DNA of 64,000 bases from Fredinandcohnia quinoae (GTDB taxonomy: Bacteria > Bacillota > Bacilli > Bacillales > Bacillaceae_L), in the NCBI RefSeq assembly GCF_022427965.1, contig NZ_JAKTTI010000025.1, forward strand, positions 1 through 64,000, given 5' to 3'. This document shows, in pieces, positions 15,602 through 25,319 of this stretch; the first letter of the stretch is position 1, and the number at the start of each line of letters is the position of its first letter. The notes under the pieces were generated by a model. That model ran no database searches. It was given only the letters and a program-made list of their open reading frames with translations, and was not told the origin of the DNA. The translations under genes and the position numbers were made by a program.

Positions 15602-16795
15602 ATGACTTGTCGTAAACTATTGTATTTAATGGTTTTTATACTTTTCTTTTTTTCAATACCACAAATTGTACAAGCATCTCCTCCACAAGAAGTAATTAAT
15701 GATCAAATCCAGGAGCAGGTTAACGAGCAAATAGAAATCCTTGGGATAGAAGATATCAAACAGTATTGGGATGAAATTGTTACGGAGTATGGTGGTTTTC
15801 TACCAGAAAGTCAGAAGGGAAGTTTGCTAGATTTCATAAGTGGAGAAAAAGAACTTTCATTAAAGGAATGGATGTTAGGGCTAGTCAAGTATATTTTTCA
15901 TGAACTGATCGCAAATGGAAAACTAATGAGTACGCTCATTATGTTGACGATTTTTAGTATGTTTTTACAAACATTACAAAACTCCTTTGAAAAAAGTGCT
16001 GTGAGTAAAGTCGCCTATTCTATTGTTTATATGGTATTAATTATTATTGCTTTGAATAGCTTTCGGGTCGCAATTATGTATACCGAAGAAGCTATTCAAA
16101 CAATGATTAATTTTATTTTAGCTCTCATTCCGTTACTTTTGGCCCTAGTGGCGTCATCTGGCGGAGTAGCATCTGCAGCATTTTTCCACCCTTTGATATT
16201 ATTTTTAATGAATACAAGTGGTTTGCTTGTTTCATATATTGTACTTCCCTTATTGTTTATGTCCGCATTACTAGGAATCGTGAGTACTTTAAGCGATCAA
16301 TACAAGGTTACGCAACTTGCTCAATTACTTCGAAATATAGGGATTGGAATTTTAGGTATTTTTCTAACAATATTTCTTGGTGTCATATCTGTACAAGGCA
16401 CGACAACTGCAATTGCGGATGGAATAACGATACGAACAGCAAAATTCATAACCGGAAATTTTATTCCAGTGGTTGGGCGGATGTTTACAGATGCCACAGA
16501 TACGGTTATTAGTGCATCGGTTCTGCTAAAAAATACTGTCGGAATATTAGGTGTCGTTATACTTCTACTAATCGCAGCATTTCCAGCTATAAAAGTACTT
16601 TCAATTGCTCTTATATACAAACTCGCCGCAGCACTCTTACAACCACTTGGAGGAGGACCCGTCATTGCATGTTTGGATATTATTAGTAAAAGTGTCATTT
16701 TTATCTTTGCTGCTCTTGCAATCGTTTCACTGATGTTCTTCTTAAGTCTAACCGTCATCATTGCAGCGGGCAATCTAACATTAATGACAAGATAG
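15602..16795 (+). CDS. spoIIIAE: Stage III sporulation protein SpoIIIAE
   Basis: The 397-residue protein has a cleavable-looking signal peptide (1-25, ending VQASPP), an extracellular or intermembrane N-terminal part and about eight membrane helices from residue 95 on. This is the standard architecture of SpoIIIAE, the putative channel or exporter subunit of the SpoIIIA complex. The start ATG has AAGGAGGG upstream. Confidence 0.94.
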   Translation: MTCRKLLYLMVFILFFFSIPQIVQASPPQEVINDQIQEQVNEQIEILGIEDIKQYWDEIVTEYGGFLPESQKGSLLDFISGEKELSLKEWMLGLVKYIFHELIANGKLMSTLIMLTIFSMFLQTLQNSFEKSAVSKVAYSIVYMVLIIIALNSFRVAIMYTEEAIQTMINFILALIPLLLALVASSGGVASAAFFHPLILFLMNTSGLLVSYIVLPLLFMSALLGIVSTLSDQYKVTQLAQLLRNIGIGILGIFLTIFLGVISVQGTTTAIADGITIRTAKFITGNFIPVVGRMFTDATDTVISASVLLKNTVGILGVVILLLIAAFPAIKVLSIALIYKLAAALLQPLGGGPVIACLDIISKSVIFIFAALAIVSLMFFLSLTVIIAAGNLTLMTR

Positions 16796-16828
16796 TATCA
16801 AGATAAATAGTGGTTGGAGGTGATTGAC

Positions 16829-17437
16829 TTGGATTTTATCGGAGAGTGGATTACAAATATAATTCTTTTTATCTTGCTCGCAGTTATTGTTGATATGCTT
16901 CTGCCAAATTCAAGTATGCAAAAATACGTGAAAATGGTAACAGGCTTATTATTAATTGTCATTATATTAACACCGTTATTTTCTTTTTTGAATTCGGATA
17001 TTGAACAAACTCTTACAAAATTAAAGCTTTCACCTAATCCAACAGATAAAAATATAGAAAATTTAATAGAAATGAAGAAAGAAGAAATACAAGCCCATAC
17101 TCTTGCATATAGTTTAGAAACAGTGGCTGTCCTAATGAAAAAACAAGTGGAAGAGGAGTTGGTGCAAAAAGATTTGAATCTAGTAGTCAAAGATGTTACC
17201 CCTTCAATGACTGATGACAGTGGTGAAATTATGTCAATTAAGGTGGTGTTATCAGAGGAGACAGTTGAACCTGATGGCATCCCAGTGGTTAATCAAGTCG
17301 ACATTGATACCTCTGAACAGATTGAACCAATAGAAAATGGAAGGGATATGACAAGTCTAACAAACTCATTAGCAACGATTTGGGAAATTGACTCTGAAAA
17401 GATTGTAGTCATTGTGGAAGGGGGGAAAGAATCATAA
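16829..17437 (+). CDS. spoIIIAF: Stage III sporulation protein SpoIIIAF
   Basis: Two N-terminal membrane helices (about 5-24 and 32-50) precede a soluble domain of about 150 residues, as in SpoIIIAF, which forms part of the channel's ring assembly. The start is TTG at 16829, 8 nt after GGAGG (16816-16820); upstream in-frame TTG and GTG codons lie in that ribosome-binding site. That gives 202 residues, near the family length. The stop is directly followed by spoIIIAG. Confidence 0.92.
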   Translation: MDFIGEWITNIILFILLAVIVDMLLPNSSMQKYVKMVTGLLLIVIILTPLFSFLNSDIEQTLTKLKLSPNPTDKNIENLIEMKKEEIQAHTLAYSLETVAVLMKKQVEEELVQKDLNLVVKDVTPSMTDDSGEIMSIKVVLSEETVEPDGIPVVNQVDIDTSEQIEPIENGRDMTSLTNSLATIWEIDSEKIVVIVEGGKES

Positions 17438-18103
17438 ATGGGAAAAAATAAAAGCATTTTTGACACAATGAAAGGGTTATTCTCCCAATCGAAAGATAAT
17501 CCAACAGGTAAAAAGAAAAATAAAAACCAATATTTACTTTTAGTCCTAGCAATTGGTGTGGCCTTCATGTTACTCAGTAATTTATTTTCAAATAATGAGG
17601 AGACACCCAAAGTATTGCCGGCATCTGCTGGCGAAAGTAATAATGAAGAACCTGCTTTTGGGCAGAAAAAAGATATTCAAGCTCAAGCCATTTCTGCATA
17701 TGAGGATAGCTACGAAAATGCATTGAAGGAAGTGCTGGAAGCAATTGTTGGGGTAGATGATGTAATTGCATATGTAAGTGTTGATGCAACAGAAACAAAA
17801 ATACTTGAGAAAAATATTGTATCCCATAGCCAATCAACAGATGAGGTGGACAGAGATGGTGGGAAGAGAAAAGTAGAGGATGTTACGAAGGATGAACAAG
17901 TTGTCACGATCCGAAGTGGTGATTCTGAAACACCCATTATCTTAAAAATTGAAAAACCAGAGATACGAAGTGTTGCAATTGTCGCAAAAGGTGCTGACAA
18001 CATTAAAATAAAACAAATGATTATCGAGGCTGTTAATAAAGGATTTGATGTTCCAATTCACAAAATATCAGTTTCGCCAAGAAAAATTAAGGGGGATTCG
18101 TAA
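17438..18103 (+). CDS. spoIIIAG: Stage III sporulation protein SpoIIIAG
   Basis: The 221-residue protein has a Lys-rich cytoplasmic leader, one membrane helix (about 29-48) and an intermembrane domain with the ring-building fold. SpoIIIAG is known to form a large 30-subunit ring between mother cell and forespore. The segment 55-80, rich in Asn, Glu and Ala, is a flexible linker. It starts immediately after the spoIIIAF stop. Confidence 0.94.
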   Translation: MGKNKSIFDTMKGLFSQSKDNPTGKKKNKNQYLLLVLAIGVAFMLLSNLFSNNEETPKVLPASAGESNNEEPAFGQKKDIQAQAISAYEDSYENALKEVLEAIVGVDDVIAYVSVDATETKILEKNIVSHSQSTDEVDRDGGKRKVEDVTKDEQVVTIRSGDSETPIILKIEKPEIRSVAIVAKGADNIKIKQMIIEAVNKGFDVPIHKISVSPRKIKGDS

Positions 18104-18104
18104 A

Positions 18105-18707
18105 ATGTTATTAAAAAAGCAAACAGTTTGGTTATTAACAATGTTAAGTCTTGTGGTTGTTCTTTCAGTGTATTATATAACTACTCCAGATGAGAAAAAC
18201 AATCCAAATGTGGCTTCTGAACAGGCAAAGGAAAATGCAAAACAGAAAGAAAATGTTGAAACATCTACTGATGATAAAGAAACATCTGATGGTCAAAATG
18301 TAACCGTTCAAGAATCAGAAGATGGGTCAGTAATTTCTCAGATTTCAAGTGATGATGATTTATTCACAGCACTACGAATGGAAATAGATGAGCAACGTAG
18401 TCAATTAAAAGAAAGTCTGGAAACAATGGTTGGTAATAACGAACTTTCTTCTGATGCGAAGATGAAAGCATATGATGATTTACAAAAGCTTAAGGAGATC
18501 GAGGGGAAAGAGAATGTAATAGAAATGCTGATAAAAGGGAAAAACTATGAGGATGCATTAGTACGAGTTGATGGTGATAAGGTTAAAATAACAGTTAAAT
18601 CAAAGGACAAGTCAGCAGCAGCAGCTAATGAAATTATCCGACTAGTAAATAGTGAGTTAGAAGATCTACAAGATGTAATGGTATCATTTGATATAACTTC
18701 TAAATAA
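18105..18707 (+). CDS. spoIIIAH: Stage III sporulation protein SpoIIIAH
   Basis: The 200-residue protein has a membrane helix at about 7-24, an acidic Lys/Glu/Thr-rich linker (25-75) and a C-terminal YscJ/FliF-like domain. SpoIIIAH pairs with forespore SpoIIQ across the intermembrane space. ATG 18105 lies one base after the spoIIIAG stop and behind GGGGGAT; a longer frame from 18045 would overlap spoIIIAG and is not supported. A terminator ends the operon. Confidence 0.94.
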   Translation: MLLKKQTVWLLTMLSLVVVLSVYYITTPDEKNNPNVASEQAKENAKQKENVETSTDDKETSDGQNVTVQESEDGSVISQISSDDDLFTALRMEIDEQRSQLKESLETMVGNNELSSDAKMKAYDDLQKLKEIEGKENVIEMLIKGKNYEDALVRVDGDKVKITVKSKDKSAAAANEIIRLVNSELEDLQDVMVSFDITSK

Positions 18708-18712
18708 GTGTA

Positions 18713-18740
18713 AAAAAGCGCAGCGGAAGCTGTGCTTTTT
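18713..18740 (+). terminator. Intrinsic terminator of the spoIIIA operon
   Basis: AAAAAGCGCAGC (18713-18724) pairs with GCTGTGCTTTTT (18729-18740) with one G-U pair and a GGAA tetraloop. Confidence 0.9.
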
Positions 18741-18746
18741 GAATTC

Positions 18747-18793
18747 TTTACAACATGAACAGACTAGCGTAAAATGTTAGTATGTGGTACTAA
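18747..18793 (+). promoter_or_regulatory. accBC promoter overlapped by a FapR-type operator
   Basis: TTTACA (18747-18752) and TAAAAT (18770-18775) are 17 bp apart, a good sigma-A promoter. Overlapping the expected start site is TTAGTATGTGGTACTAA (18777-18793), with perfect 6-bp arms TTAGTA and TACTAA around a 5-bp centre. This is the 17-bp layout of operators for FapR, the malonyl-CoA-sensing repressor of lipid synthesis. The repressor gene is not in the window. Confidence 0.65.
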
Positions 18794-18864
18794 TACTAGC
18801 AATAAAAATTTTACAATAAACGATTAAAGTTGATACTTATAGTCGTACAAGGAGTGTAAATGAC

Positions 18865-19365
18865 ATGCTAAAAATTCAAGAACTACGTGAATTAATTAAA
18901 TTAGTTGACCAATCAAATATTGATGAATTTAGTTATGAACATGATGGATCTAAAATTAAAATGAAGAAACACAAAGAGGCTTCAACTGAAACTGTGATTC
19001 GTCAAAAAGCTGACGAATTTCAAATGGCTCCTGTTGTTAAGGAGGTTATACAACCTGTACTATCAAATGTACCTTCAGAACCTCAAGCAAAGAAAATCGA
19101 AGTTGTGGAAGAAGCTCCAGTTTCGGAAAAATTACATAAGATTGTTTCACCAATGGTCGGTACTTTCTATGCTTCGCCATCACCAGATGCAGAAAACTAT
19201 GTTAAGACAGGTGATAAGGTGAAGACTGATACAGTAGTTTGTATTGTCGAAGCAATGAAGCTATTTAATGAAATTGAAGCTGAAGTCAATGGTGAGATTG
19301 TTGAAGTATTAGTTGAAAATGGCCAATTAGTAGAATATGGTCAACCTCTATTTTTAGTCAAGTAA
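18865..19365 (+). CDS. accB: Acetyl-CoA carboxylase biotin carboxyl carrier protein
   Basis: AccB carries biotin between the biotin carboxylase and carboxyltransferase parts of acetyl-CoA carboxylase, which makes malonyl-CoA for fatty acid synthesis. The 166-residue chain has an N-terminal AccB domain, a flexible linker (about 38-88) and a C-terminal biotinyl domain with the EAMKL motif; Lys132 is the biotin site. The start ATG at 18865 follows AAGGAG. It is followed 16 nt later by accC in the usual two-gene operon. Confidence 0.96.
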   Translation: MLKIQELRELIKLVDQSNIDEFSYEHDGSKIKMKKHKEASTETVIRQKADEFQMAPVVKEVIQPVLSNVPSEPQAKKIEVVEEAPVSEKLHKIVSPMVGTFYASPSPDAENYVKTGDKVKTDTVVCIVEAMKLFNEIEAEVNGEIVEVLVENGQLVEYGQPLFLVK

Positions 19366-19381
19366 GTAAGGAGCGACTCTA

Positions 19382-20734
19382 ATGATAAAAAAGGTATTAA
19401 TTGCAAACCGTGGAGAAATTGCGGTACGTATTATTCGAGCATGTAAAGAACTTAACATCGAAACAGTTGCGGTATTTTCAGAAGCAGATCGTGAATCATT
19501 ACATGTCCAATTAGCTGATGAGGCCTATTGTATTGGTCCGAAATTATCAAAGGATAGCTATTTAAATTTTACAAATATCATAAGTGTAGCAAAATTAACA
19601 GGAAGTGACGCGATTCATCCGGGTTACGGTTTCCTAGCAGAAAATGCTGACTTCGCAGAGTTATGTAGGGAAGTAAAGATTACATTCATTGGACCAAGTC
19701 CAGAAGCGATTACAAAGATGGGAACAAAGGATATTGCCCGTGAAACAATGAGAGAAGCGGGGGTTCCGATTGTTCCTGGCTCAAGAGGGATTATAAAGGA
19801 TGCGGAAGAAGCGATTGAACTAGCAAATGAGATGGGATATCCTGTTATCATAAAAGCCACTGCTGGCGGAGGCGGAAAAGGTATTCGTGTTGCTAAGGAT
19901 GAAGAAGATCTTGTGAAGGGTATTAATATTACTCAACAAGAGGCAGCAACCGCTTTCGGTAATCCGGGAGTATATATTGAAAAATATATCCAGGATTTTC
20001 GTCATGTAGAAATTCAAGTATTAGCTGATAACCACGGAAATGTGATACATTTAGGTGAGCGAGATTGTTCCATCCAACGTCGTTTACAAAAGCTTCTAGA
20101 GGAAACACCTTCACCAGCATTAAATGAGAAAACTCGTGAGCGAATGGGTGATGCAGCAGTGAAAGCAGCCCAAGCTGTAAATTACTCAGGTGCTGGAACC
20201 GTTGAATTTATTTATGATTATAATGCTGATGAGTTTTATTTCATGGAAATGAATACAAGAATTCAAGTTGAGCATCCGGTGACAGAGATGGTTACTGGAG
20301 TAGATTTAATCAAAGAACAAATAAGGGTTGCATCCAATGAGAAACTTTCATTAAGTCAGAAGGATGTTACATTTAATGGTTGGGCGATTGAATGTCGAAT
20401 TAATGCGGAGAATCCTGAAAAGAACTTTATGCCTTCTCCTGGAAAAATAGAAATGTATTTACCGCCAGGTGGATTAGGTGTTAGAGTAGATTCTGCGGTA
20501 TATCCTGGATATTCAATACCACCATTTTACGATTCTATGATTGCAAAGCTAATTACATACGGTGCAACAAGAGAAGAGGCAATTGCACGTATGAAGAGAG
20601 CTTTAAGTGAATTTGTAATAGAAGGCATTCATACGACGATTCCATTTCATATTAAGCTTTTAAATCATGAAAAATTTGTAGATGGGCATTTTAATACAAA
20701 ATTTCTAGAATTATATGAGGTAATGAAGTCGTAA
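19382..20734 (+). CDS. accC: Acetyl-CoA carboxylase biotin carboxylase subunit
   Basis: AccC carboxylates AccB-bound biotin using ATP and bicarbonate. The 450-residue ATP-grasp protein shows [10 protein letters not shown] (79-88), the glycine-rich ATP loop GGGGKG (162-167), RDCSIQRR, and the catalytic [13 protein letters not shown] stretch. The length and all key motifs are normal. No biotin carboxylase dedicated to the propionyl-CoA carboxylase at 54.4 kb is found in this window. Confidence 0.97.
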   Translation: MIKKVLIANRGEIAVRIIRACKELNIETVAVFSEADRESLHVQLADEAYCIGPKLSKDSYLNFTNIISVAKLTGSDAIHPGYGFLAENADFAELCREVKITFIGPSPEAITKMGTKDIARETMREAGVPIVPGSRGIIKDAEEAIELANEMGYPVIIKATAGGGGKGIRVAKDEEDLVKGINITQQEAATAFGNPGVYIEKYIQDFRHVEIQVLADNHGNVIHLGERDCSIQRRLQKLLEETPSPALNEKTRERMGDAAVKAAQAVNYSGAGTVEFIYDYNADEFYFMEMNTRIQVEHPVTEMVTGVDLIKEQIRVASNEKLSLSQKDVTFNGWAIECRINAENPEKNFMPSPGKIEMYLPPGGLGVRVDSAVYPGYSIPPFYDSMIAKLITYGATREEAIARMKRALSEFVIEGIHTTIPFHIKLLNHEKFVDGHFNTKFLELYEVMKS

Positions 20735-20755
20735 ACTATAATAGGGGGTGCTGTA

Positions 20756-21166
20756 ATGGCAGCTGAAAATAATATTTTAGAAATGGATCAAGGTAGCAAT
20801 AGTCTTGGAAAAGTAGAAATTGCACCAGAGGTAATTGAAGTTATCGCAGGAATTGCCTCTTCAGAAGTTGAAGGTGTTGCACAAATGCGTGGTAATTTCG
20901 CTTCTGGAGTTGTAGAAAGATTAGGAAAGAAAAATCATGGTAAAGGTGTCAAGGTTGAGCTAACAGAAGATGGTGTTATTATTGATGTATATTGTATGAT
21001 GCACTTTGGGGTATCAATTCCTAATGTTGCCCGAAAAATCCAAGATAATATTCGTCAAGCACTATTGAATATGACTGCTCTTGAGGTTGATGAAGTTAAT
21101 ATTCATGTTGTTGGCGTACTTTTCGAAAATCAAAAACAAGACCCACAAATTGAAGAAGAGATGTAA
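20756..21166 (+). CDS. yqhY: Asp23/Gls24 family protein YqhY
   Basis: The 136-residue protein contains the Asp23/Gls24 fold (about 18-120), with EVIAGIASSEVEGV near the start and VDEVNIHVVGV near the end. In B. subtilis yqhY sits after accBC and its loss perturbs acetyl-CoA carboxylase activity; the same order is seen here, 21 nt after accC. The biochemical activity is unknown. A terminator follows, so accB-accC-yqhY form one unit. Confidence 0.92.
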   Translation: MAAENNILEMDQGSNSLGKVEIAPEVIEVIAGIASSEVEGVAQMRGNFASGVVERLGKKNHGKGVKVELTEDGVIIDVYCMMHFGVSIPNVARKIQDNIRQALLNMTALEVDEVNIHVVGVLFENQKQDPQIEEEM

Positions 21167-21172
21167 TTCACA

Positions 21173-21209
21173 AAAAAGGTCTGATAGCTATTTGCTCTCA
21201 GGCCTTTTT
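21173..21209 (+). terminator. Intrinsic terminator of accBC-yqhY
   Basis: AAAAAGGTCTGA (21173-21184) pairs with TCAGGCCTTTTT (21198-21209) with one wobble, ending in a T tract. Confidence 0.87.
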
Positions 21210-21288
21210 CATTCCTTTTATTTTATGCTATTATCATCTTATGATTAATTTCGATTTTCGATCCAATGTATTTAAAGGAGATAAATAA

Positions 21289-21675
21289 ATGAAGAGAAGA
21301 ACAGCTAGAGAAAAGGCCCTGCAATCATTATTTCAAATTGATGTTAGTGAAAGTGAACCAAAAGAAGCAATTGAGAACGTATTAGAAGATGCAAAGACGG
21401 ACCCTTTCCTAGAGCAGCTTGTATTTGGTGTTGTTGAAAAAAAAGAAGAGATAGATTTATTACTTCGTGCAAATCTAGAGAAATGGAATTTGGAAAGATT
21501 AGCAAATGTTGATCGTTCAATACTGCGAATTGCCGTATATGAAATGAAATATATCGATGAAATTCCAGTAAAGGTAAGTATTGACGAAGCAATTGAACTT
21601 GCTAAAAATTTCGGGGATGATAGTTCAAGTCGTTTTGTTAATGCAATATTGTCAAAAGTAAAAGACTCACTATAA
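21289..21675 (+). CDS. nusB: Transcription antitermination factor NusB
   Basis: NusB binds the boxA RNA together with NusE (ribosomal protein S10) to prevent early termination of rRNA transcripts. The 128-residue all-helical protein begins with the conserved [14 protein letters not shown] and contains [13 protein letters not shown] and [21 protein letters not shown] precedes ATG. It starts a likely operon with folD, xseA, xseB and ispA. Confidence 0.95.
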   Translation: MKRRTAREKALQSLFQIDVSESEPKEAIENVLEDAKTDPFLEQLVFGVVEKKEEIDLLLRANLEKWNLERLANVDRSILRIAVYEMKYIDEIPVKVSIDEAIELAKNFGDDSSSRFVNAILSKVKDSL

Positions 21676-21704
21676 AAATTACTTTATAAGGAGAGTGGAG
21701 AATA

Positions 21705-22568
21705 ATGGCAGCTGAAATTATTAGTGGAAAAGAATTAGCAAAAGAGAAAAGAATTGAAATTGCTAATGAGGTTGAGGAATTAAAGAAAAAAGGAATTGTA
21801 CCAGGTTTAGCAGTATTATTAGTTGGTAATAATCCAGCTTCACGTTCATATGTAACCGGAAAGACAAAAGCATGCAATGAAACGGGAATACATTCCATAT
21901 TGTTAGAGTATCCAGAAACAATAACCGAAGAGGATTTACTTAATGAGATTGATCGTTTAAATCATGATCCTGAGGTTCACGGGATACTCGTACAACTACC
22001 ATTACCATCTACAATTGATGAGCTGTCCATTATTGAAAAAATTTCTCCGGAGAAGGATGTCGACGGTTTTCACCCAGTTAATATTGGGAGAATGATGACT
22101 GGACAAGAATCCTTTTTGCCGTGCACACCATTTGGTATAGTTGAAATGGTAAAGTCAAAACAAATACCAATCCAAGGCAAACATGTTGTAGTGGTAGGAA
22201 GAAGTAATATCGTAGGTAAACCAGTCGGCCAGTTATTTTTACAAGAAAGTGCAACAGTTACATATTGTCATTCCAAAACTGTTAATCTACAAGAAATCAC
22301 TAGACAAGCAGATATTCTAATAGCTGCTGTCGGTAAGGCGAATTTTTTAACTGGTGACTATATTAAAGAGGGCACAATTGTAATAGATGTAGGGGTTAAT
22401 CGCCTTGCAACTGGAAAGTTATGTGGTGATGTCCTATTTGAAGAAGGAAAAGAGAAGGCAAGCTATATTACACCAGTCCCTGGTGGTGTTGGTCCGATGA
22501 CAATTACGATGCTTTTATATAATACATTGAAGTCGGCTAAAAATTTTGCGAAATCTATAAGACAATAA
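21705..22568 (+). CDS. folD: Bifunctional methylene-THF dehydrogenase/cyclohydrolase
   Basis: FolD interconverts 5,10-methylene-, methenyl- and 10-formyl-tetrahydrofolate using NADP. The 287-residue protein has the catalytic SRSYVTGKTK motif with Lys53, the PLP-like stretch VQLPLP (96-101), the nucleotide-binding GRSNIVGKP (165-173) and the C-terminal PVPGGVGPMT signature. The length is normal. It lies 29 nt after nusB. Confidence 0.96.
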   Translation: MAAEIISGKELAKEKRIEIANEVEELKKKGIVPGLAVLLVGNNPASRSYVTGKTKACNETGIHSILLEYPETITEEDLLNEIDRLNHDPEVHGILVQLPLPSTIDELSIIEKISPEKDVDGFHPVNIGRMMTGQESFLPCTPFGIVEMVKSKQIPIQGKHVVVVGRSNIVGKPVGQLFLQESATVTYCHSKTVNLQEITRQADILIAAVGKANFLTGDYIKEGTIVIDVGVNRLATGKLCGDVLFEEGKEKASYITPVPGGVGPMTITMLLYNTLKSAKNFAKSIRQ

Positions 22569-22580
22569 AGGTGCGTATTA

Positions 22581-23936
22581 ATGACTGAAAATAGATATCT
22601 AACTGTTACTGCACTGACTAAATACATAAAGCGCAAATTTGATGCAGATCCACATTTACAAGATATTTGGGTAAAAGGTGAAATTTCAAATTTCAAGGCA
22701 CATAGTCGTGGCCATATGTATTTTACCATAAAGGATCAAAACGCTAGAATTTCAGCAGTAATGTTTTCTAGTAATAATCGTAGTTTGAAATTTACACCTG
22801 AGAATGGAATGAAGGTTTTAGTTCGTGGTGAAATCACAGTCTTCGAATCGAGCGGGAATTACCAGATCTATGTGAAAGAAATGCAGCCCGATGGGATTGG
22901 AAATCTTTATTTAGCATATGAGGAATTAAAAAAACGGCTAGATGCGGAAGGATTATTTTTAGAAGAGTATAAGAAGCCAATTCCAAAAATCCCACATCAT
23001 ATCGGAATAATTACGTCACCAACCGGTGCGGCAATTCGCGATATTATTTCAACGATTAGAAGAAGATATCCAATCGCAAAGGTAATCGTTATTCCGGCAC
23101 TTGTGCAAGGAACAAACGCTGCGCCTTCAATAGTCAAGGCAATTTCTACAGCTAATATGCTCGGTTATCTAGATGTATTAATTATTGGTCGAGGCGGCGG
23201 TTCTATAGAAGAGCTATGGGCCTTTAACGAAGAAATTGTAGCAAGAGAAATTTTTAAATCATCTATACCTATTATTTCTGCTGTTGGTCATGAAACAGAT
23301 ATAACAATTACTGATTTTGTAGCAGATTTGCGAGCGCCAACACCTACTGGAGCTGCTGAGTTAGCTGTCCCTCATTTGTCTGAGTTGATGGAACGACTCC
23401 TAGTTAAAAGGACTCGTTTATTACGTGTTATGAAGGAAAGGCTAAATACTGATTCAAAAAGATTATCAAATCTACAAAAATCATATGCTTTTCGATTTCC
23501 AAAAAATCTTTATGTTCAAAAAGAACAACAACTTGATCGGGTAGTGGAAAGACTAGAACGAGAAGGAAAGCTAGTCATTAGTCGAAAATTAGAATTTCAT
23601 AATAAACTTTCAATGCGATTAAGTAACCATCATCCGAAAGAGAAGCTTGAACGAGCAAAAGCACAGCAAGTTTTATATAAAAAAATGATAATAAAAGAAA
23701 TGAATCAATTAGTTAATCAAAAAAAGCTATTATTCTCTTCAACTCTATCTAAGCTGGAGGCATTAAGTCCATTGAAAATTATGGAGAGAGGCTATAGCCT
23801 TGTCTATAATGAACAAAAACAAATAGTTAAAAGTGTTCGAAACATTGAACAAAGGGATATCATTAATGTGAAGCTAAAAGATGGGCAACTCGCTTGTGAA
23901 GTCGTTGAAATTAAGGAGAGTGAAATCCATGAGTGA
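22581..23936 (+). CDS. xseA: Exodeoxyribonuclease VII large subunit
   Basis: XseA is the catalytic chain of exonuclease VII, which degrades single-stranded DNA from both ends. The 451-residue protein has an N-terminal OB-fold (about 5-105) with [12 protein letters not shown], the catalytic region with [14 protein letters not shown] (about 203-216) and AVGHETD, then a long coiled-coil region (about 265-400). The last 8 nt overlap xseB, which suggests coupled synthesis of the two subunits. Confidence 0.95.
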   Translation: MTENRYLTVTALTKYIKRKFDADPHLQDIWVKGEISNFKAHSRGHMYFTIKDQNARISAVMFSSNNRSLKFTPENGMKVLVRGEITVFESSGNYQIYVKEMQPDGIGNLYLAYEELKKRLDAEGLFLEEYKKPIPKIPHHIGIITSPTGAAIRDIISTIRRRYPIAKVIVIPALVQGTNAAPSIVKAISTANMLGYLDVLIIGRGGGSIEELWAFNEEIVAREIFKSSIPIISAVGHETDITITDFVADLRAPTPTGAAELAVPHLSELMERLLVKRTRLLRVMKERLNTDSKRLSNLQKSYAFRFPKNLYVQKEQQLDRVVERLEREGKLVISRKLEFHNKLSMRLSNHHPKEKLERAKAQQVLYKKMIIKEMNQLVNQKKLLFSSTLSKLEALSPLKIMERGYSLVYNEQKQIVKSVRNIEQRDIINVKLKDGQLACEVVEIKESEIHE

Positions 23937-24162
23937 AGAAAAGGCATTATCATTTGAGGAAGCAATGGAACAACTTGAACAAATAGTTGACCAGTTAGAG
24001 GAAGGCGATGTACCACTTGAGAAAGCAATATCTTATTTCCAAGAAGGAATGAAGCTTTCTAAAATGTGTCATGATAAACTTCAGAATGTTGAAAAACAGA
24101 TGGAGCAAATTTTACGAGAAGATGGCGAACTAGAACCGTTTATCATTCAGGAGGAAGAATAA
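23929..24162 (+). CDS. xseB: Exodeoxyribonuclease VII small subunit
   Basis: The 77-residue helical protein with [20 protein letters not shown] is typical of XseB, several copies of which bind each XseA. ATG 23929 follows AAGGAG located inside xseA and overlaps the xseA stop by 8 nt. A longer frame from 23881 has no family similarity in its extra residues. Confidence 0.94.
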   Translation: MSEEKALSFEEAMEQLEQIVDQLEEGDVPLEKAISYFQEGMKLSKMCHDKLQNVEKQMEQILREDGELEPFIIQEEE

Positions 24163-24165
24163 CCA

Positions 24166-25059
24166 GTGAATCCAACTGATATCGAAGTATTCCTAGAAGC
24201 ACAGAAGAGAAGAATAGAACAGCAATTACCACTCTATATATCCACATTATCAGCTCCAAAAAAGATAAAAGATGCAATGAATTATTCCTTGGAGGCTGGA
24301 GGTAAAAGAATAAGACCTTTACTATTAGTAGGAACATTACATTCTTTTGGACAAGATGAACAGATTGGAATTCCGGCAGCATGTGCGATTGAAATGATTC
24401 ATACATATTCCCTCATTCATGATGATTTGCCCAGTATGGATGATGATGATTTAAGACGTGGTAAACCAACGAATCACAAGATTTTTGGGGAAGCTTTTGC
24501 AATTCTCGCGGGGGATGGTCTACTTACATTTAGTTTTCAATTAATTTCAGAGTTAACGAATGACACCATTTCAGCAGAGAAAAAGGTAGCTCTTATTACT
24601 GAACTTGCAAAAGCAGCAGGTCCTGAAGGGATGGTAGGTGGACAAGTTGCTGATATGGAAGGTGAAGGTGCCCAGCTAACCCTTGAAGACCTTGAATATA
24701 TTCACAGACATAAAACAGGGAAGCTATTGGCATATAGTGTTATTGCAGGGGCAATTATTGCAAATGCCACTGAAGAACAACTAAAAAAGCTTGAACAGTT
24801 TGCCCATCACTTAGGAATCGCATTTCAAATTAGAGATGATATATTAGATATTGAAGGCTCAGTAGAACTTATTGGTAAGCCTATTGGTAGCGATATTGCC
24901 AATCATAAAAATACATATCCTGCTCTTTTAACATTGGATGGAGCAAAAGAAAAACTAGAATATCATATCAATGAGGCGAAAAAATTTCTATTTAGTGTCG
25001 AAATGAAACACGATATTCTAGAATATATGTGTAATTTGATAGCATCAAGAGATCATTAA
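24166..25059 (+). CDS. ispA: Polyprenyl synthetase, farnesyl diphosphate synthase type
   Basis: IspA condenses isopentenyl diphosphate with allylic diphosphates to farnesyl diphosphate, the precursor of quinones and cell-wall lipid carriers. The 297-residue protein has the first aspartate-rich motif DDLPSMDDDD (86-95), the second DDILD (224-228) and the GGKRIRP motif (45-51). The start is GTG at 24166 with GGAGGAAG inside the end of xseB. Dxs, which makes the first dedicated precursor of the same pathway, lies downstream. Confidence 0.94.
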   Translation: MNPTDIEVFLEAQKRRIEQQLPLYISTLSAPKKIKDAMNYSLEAGGKRIRPLLLVGTLHSFGQDEQIGIPAACAIEMIHTYSLIHDDLPSMDDDDLRRGKPTNHKIFGEAFAILAGDGLLTFSFQLISELTNDTISAEKKVALITELAKAAGPEGMVGGQVADMEGEGAQLTLEDLEYIHRHKTGKLLAYSVIAGAIIANATEEQLKKLEQFAHHLGIAFQIRDDILDIEGSVELIGKPIGSDIANHKNTYPALLTLDGAKEKLEYHINEAKKFLFSVEMKHDILEYMCNLIASRDH

Positions 25060-25107
25060 AATGAACCTATAGGATTTTCCAGAAATTCACTTACATACGT
25101 ATCTTAA

Positions 25108-25136
25108 TTGAGTAATAACCCTTTTTGTGTTATACT
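25108..25136 (+). promoter_or_regulatory. Sigma-A promoter upstream of dxs
   Basis: TTGAGT (25108-25113) and TATACT (25131-25136) are separated by 17 bp. The expected start, near 25143, gives a leader of about 85 nt that ends in a strong terminator (25199-25235) before dxs. Confidence 0.65.
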
Positions 25137-25142
25137 AGCCTA

Positions 25143-25235
25143 AAAAGATGAAGATAAGTACGAATTTATTCTGATGCAAATACCGGATAAAAAAGGTACT
25201 GCCGCTTATCACTTTTGTGCAAGCGGCTTTTTTTA
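25143..25235 (+). ncRNA. Short leader or small RNA ending in a terminator before dxs
   Basis: The promoter above would produce a transcript of about 90 nt whose 3' end is GCCGCTT (25201-25207) pairing with AAGCGGC (25221-25227), then seven T. An upstream pair TACC/GGTA brackets an A-rich loop just before it. The layout is that of an attenuator or regulatory leader for dxs, or of a stand-alone small RNA. I could not match it to a known riboswitch class. The existence of the RNA is inferred. Confidence 0.45.
25199..25235 (+). terminator. Intrinsic terminator between the leader and dxs
   Basis: A perfect 7-bp GC-rich stem GCCGCTT / AAGCGGC with a 13-nt loop is followed by TTTTTTT. Confidence 0.88.
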
Positions 25236-25319
25236 CAAATTGATATACGTTATTATTGCTATTTTAAAAAAGTAATTGTGAAAATCGAATGATTTCGAGT
25301 ATGAAAGTGAGTGAATTCT

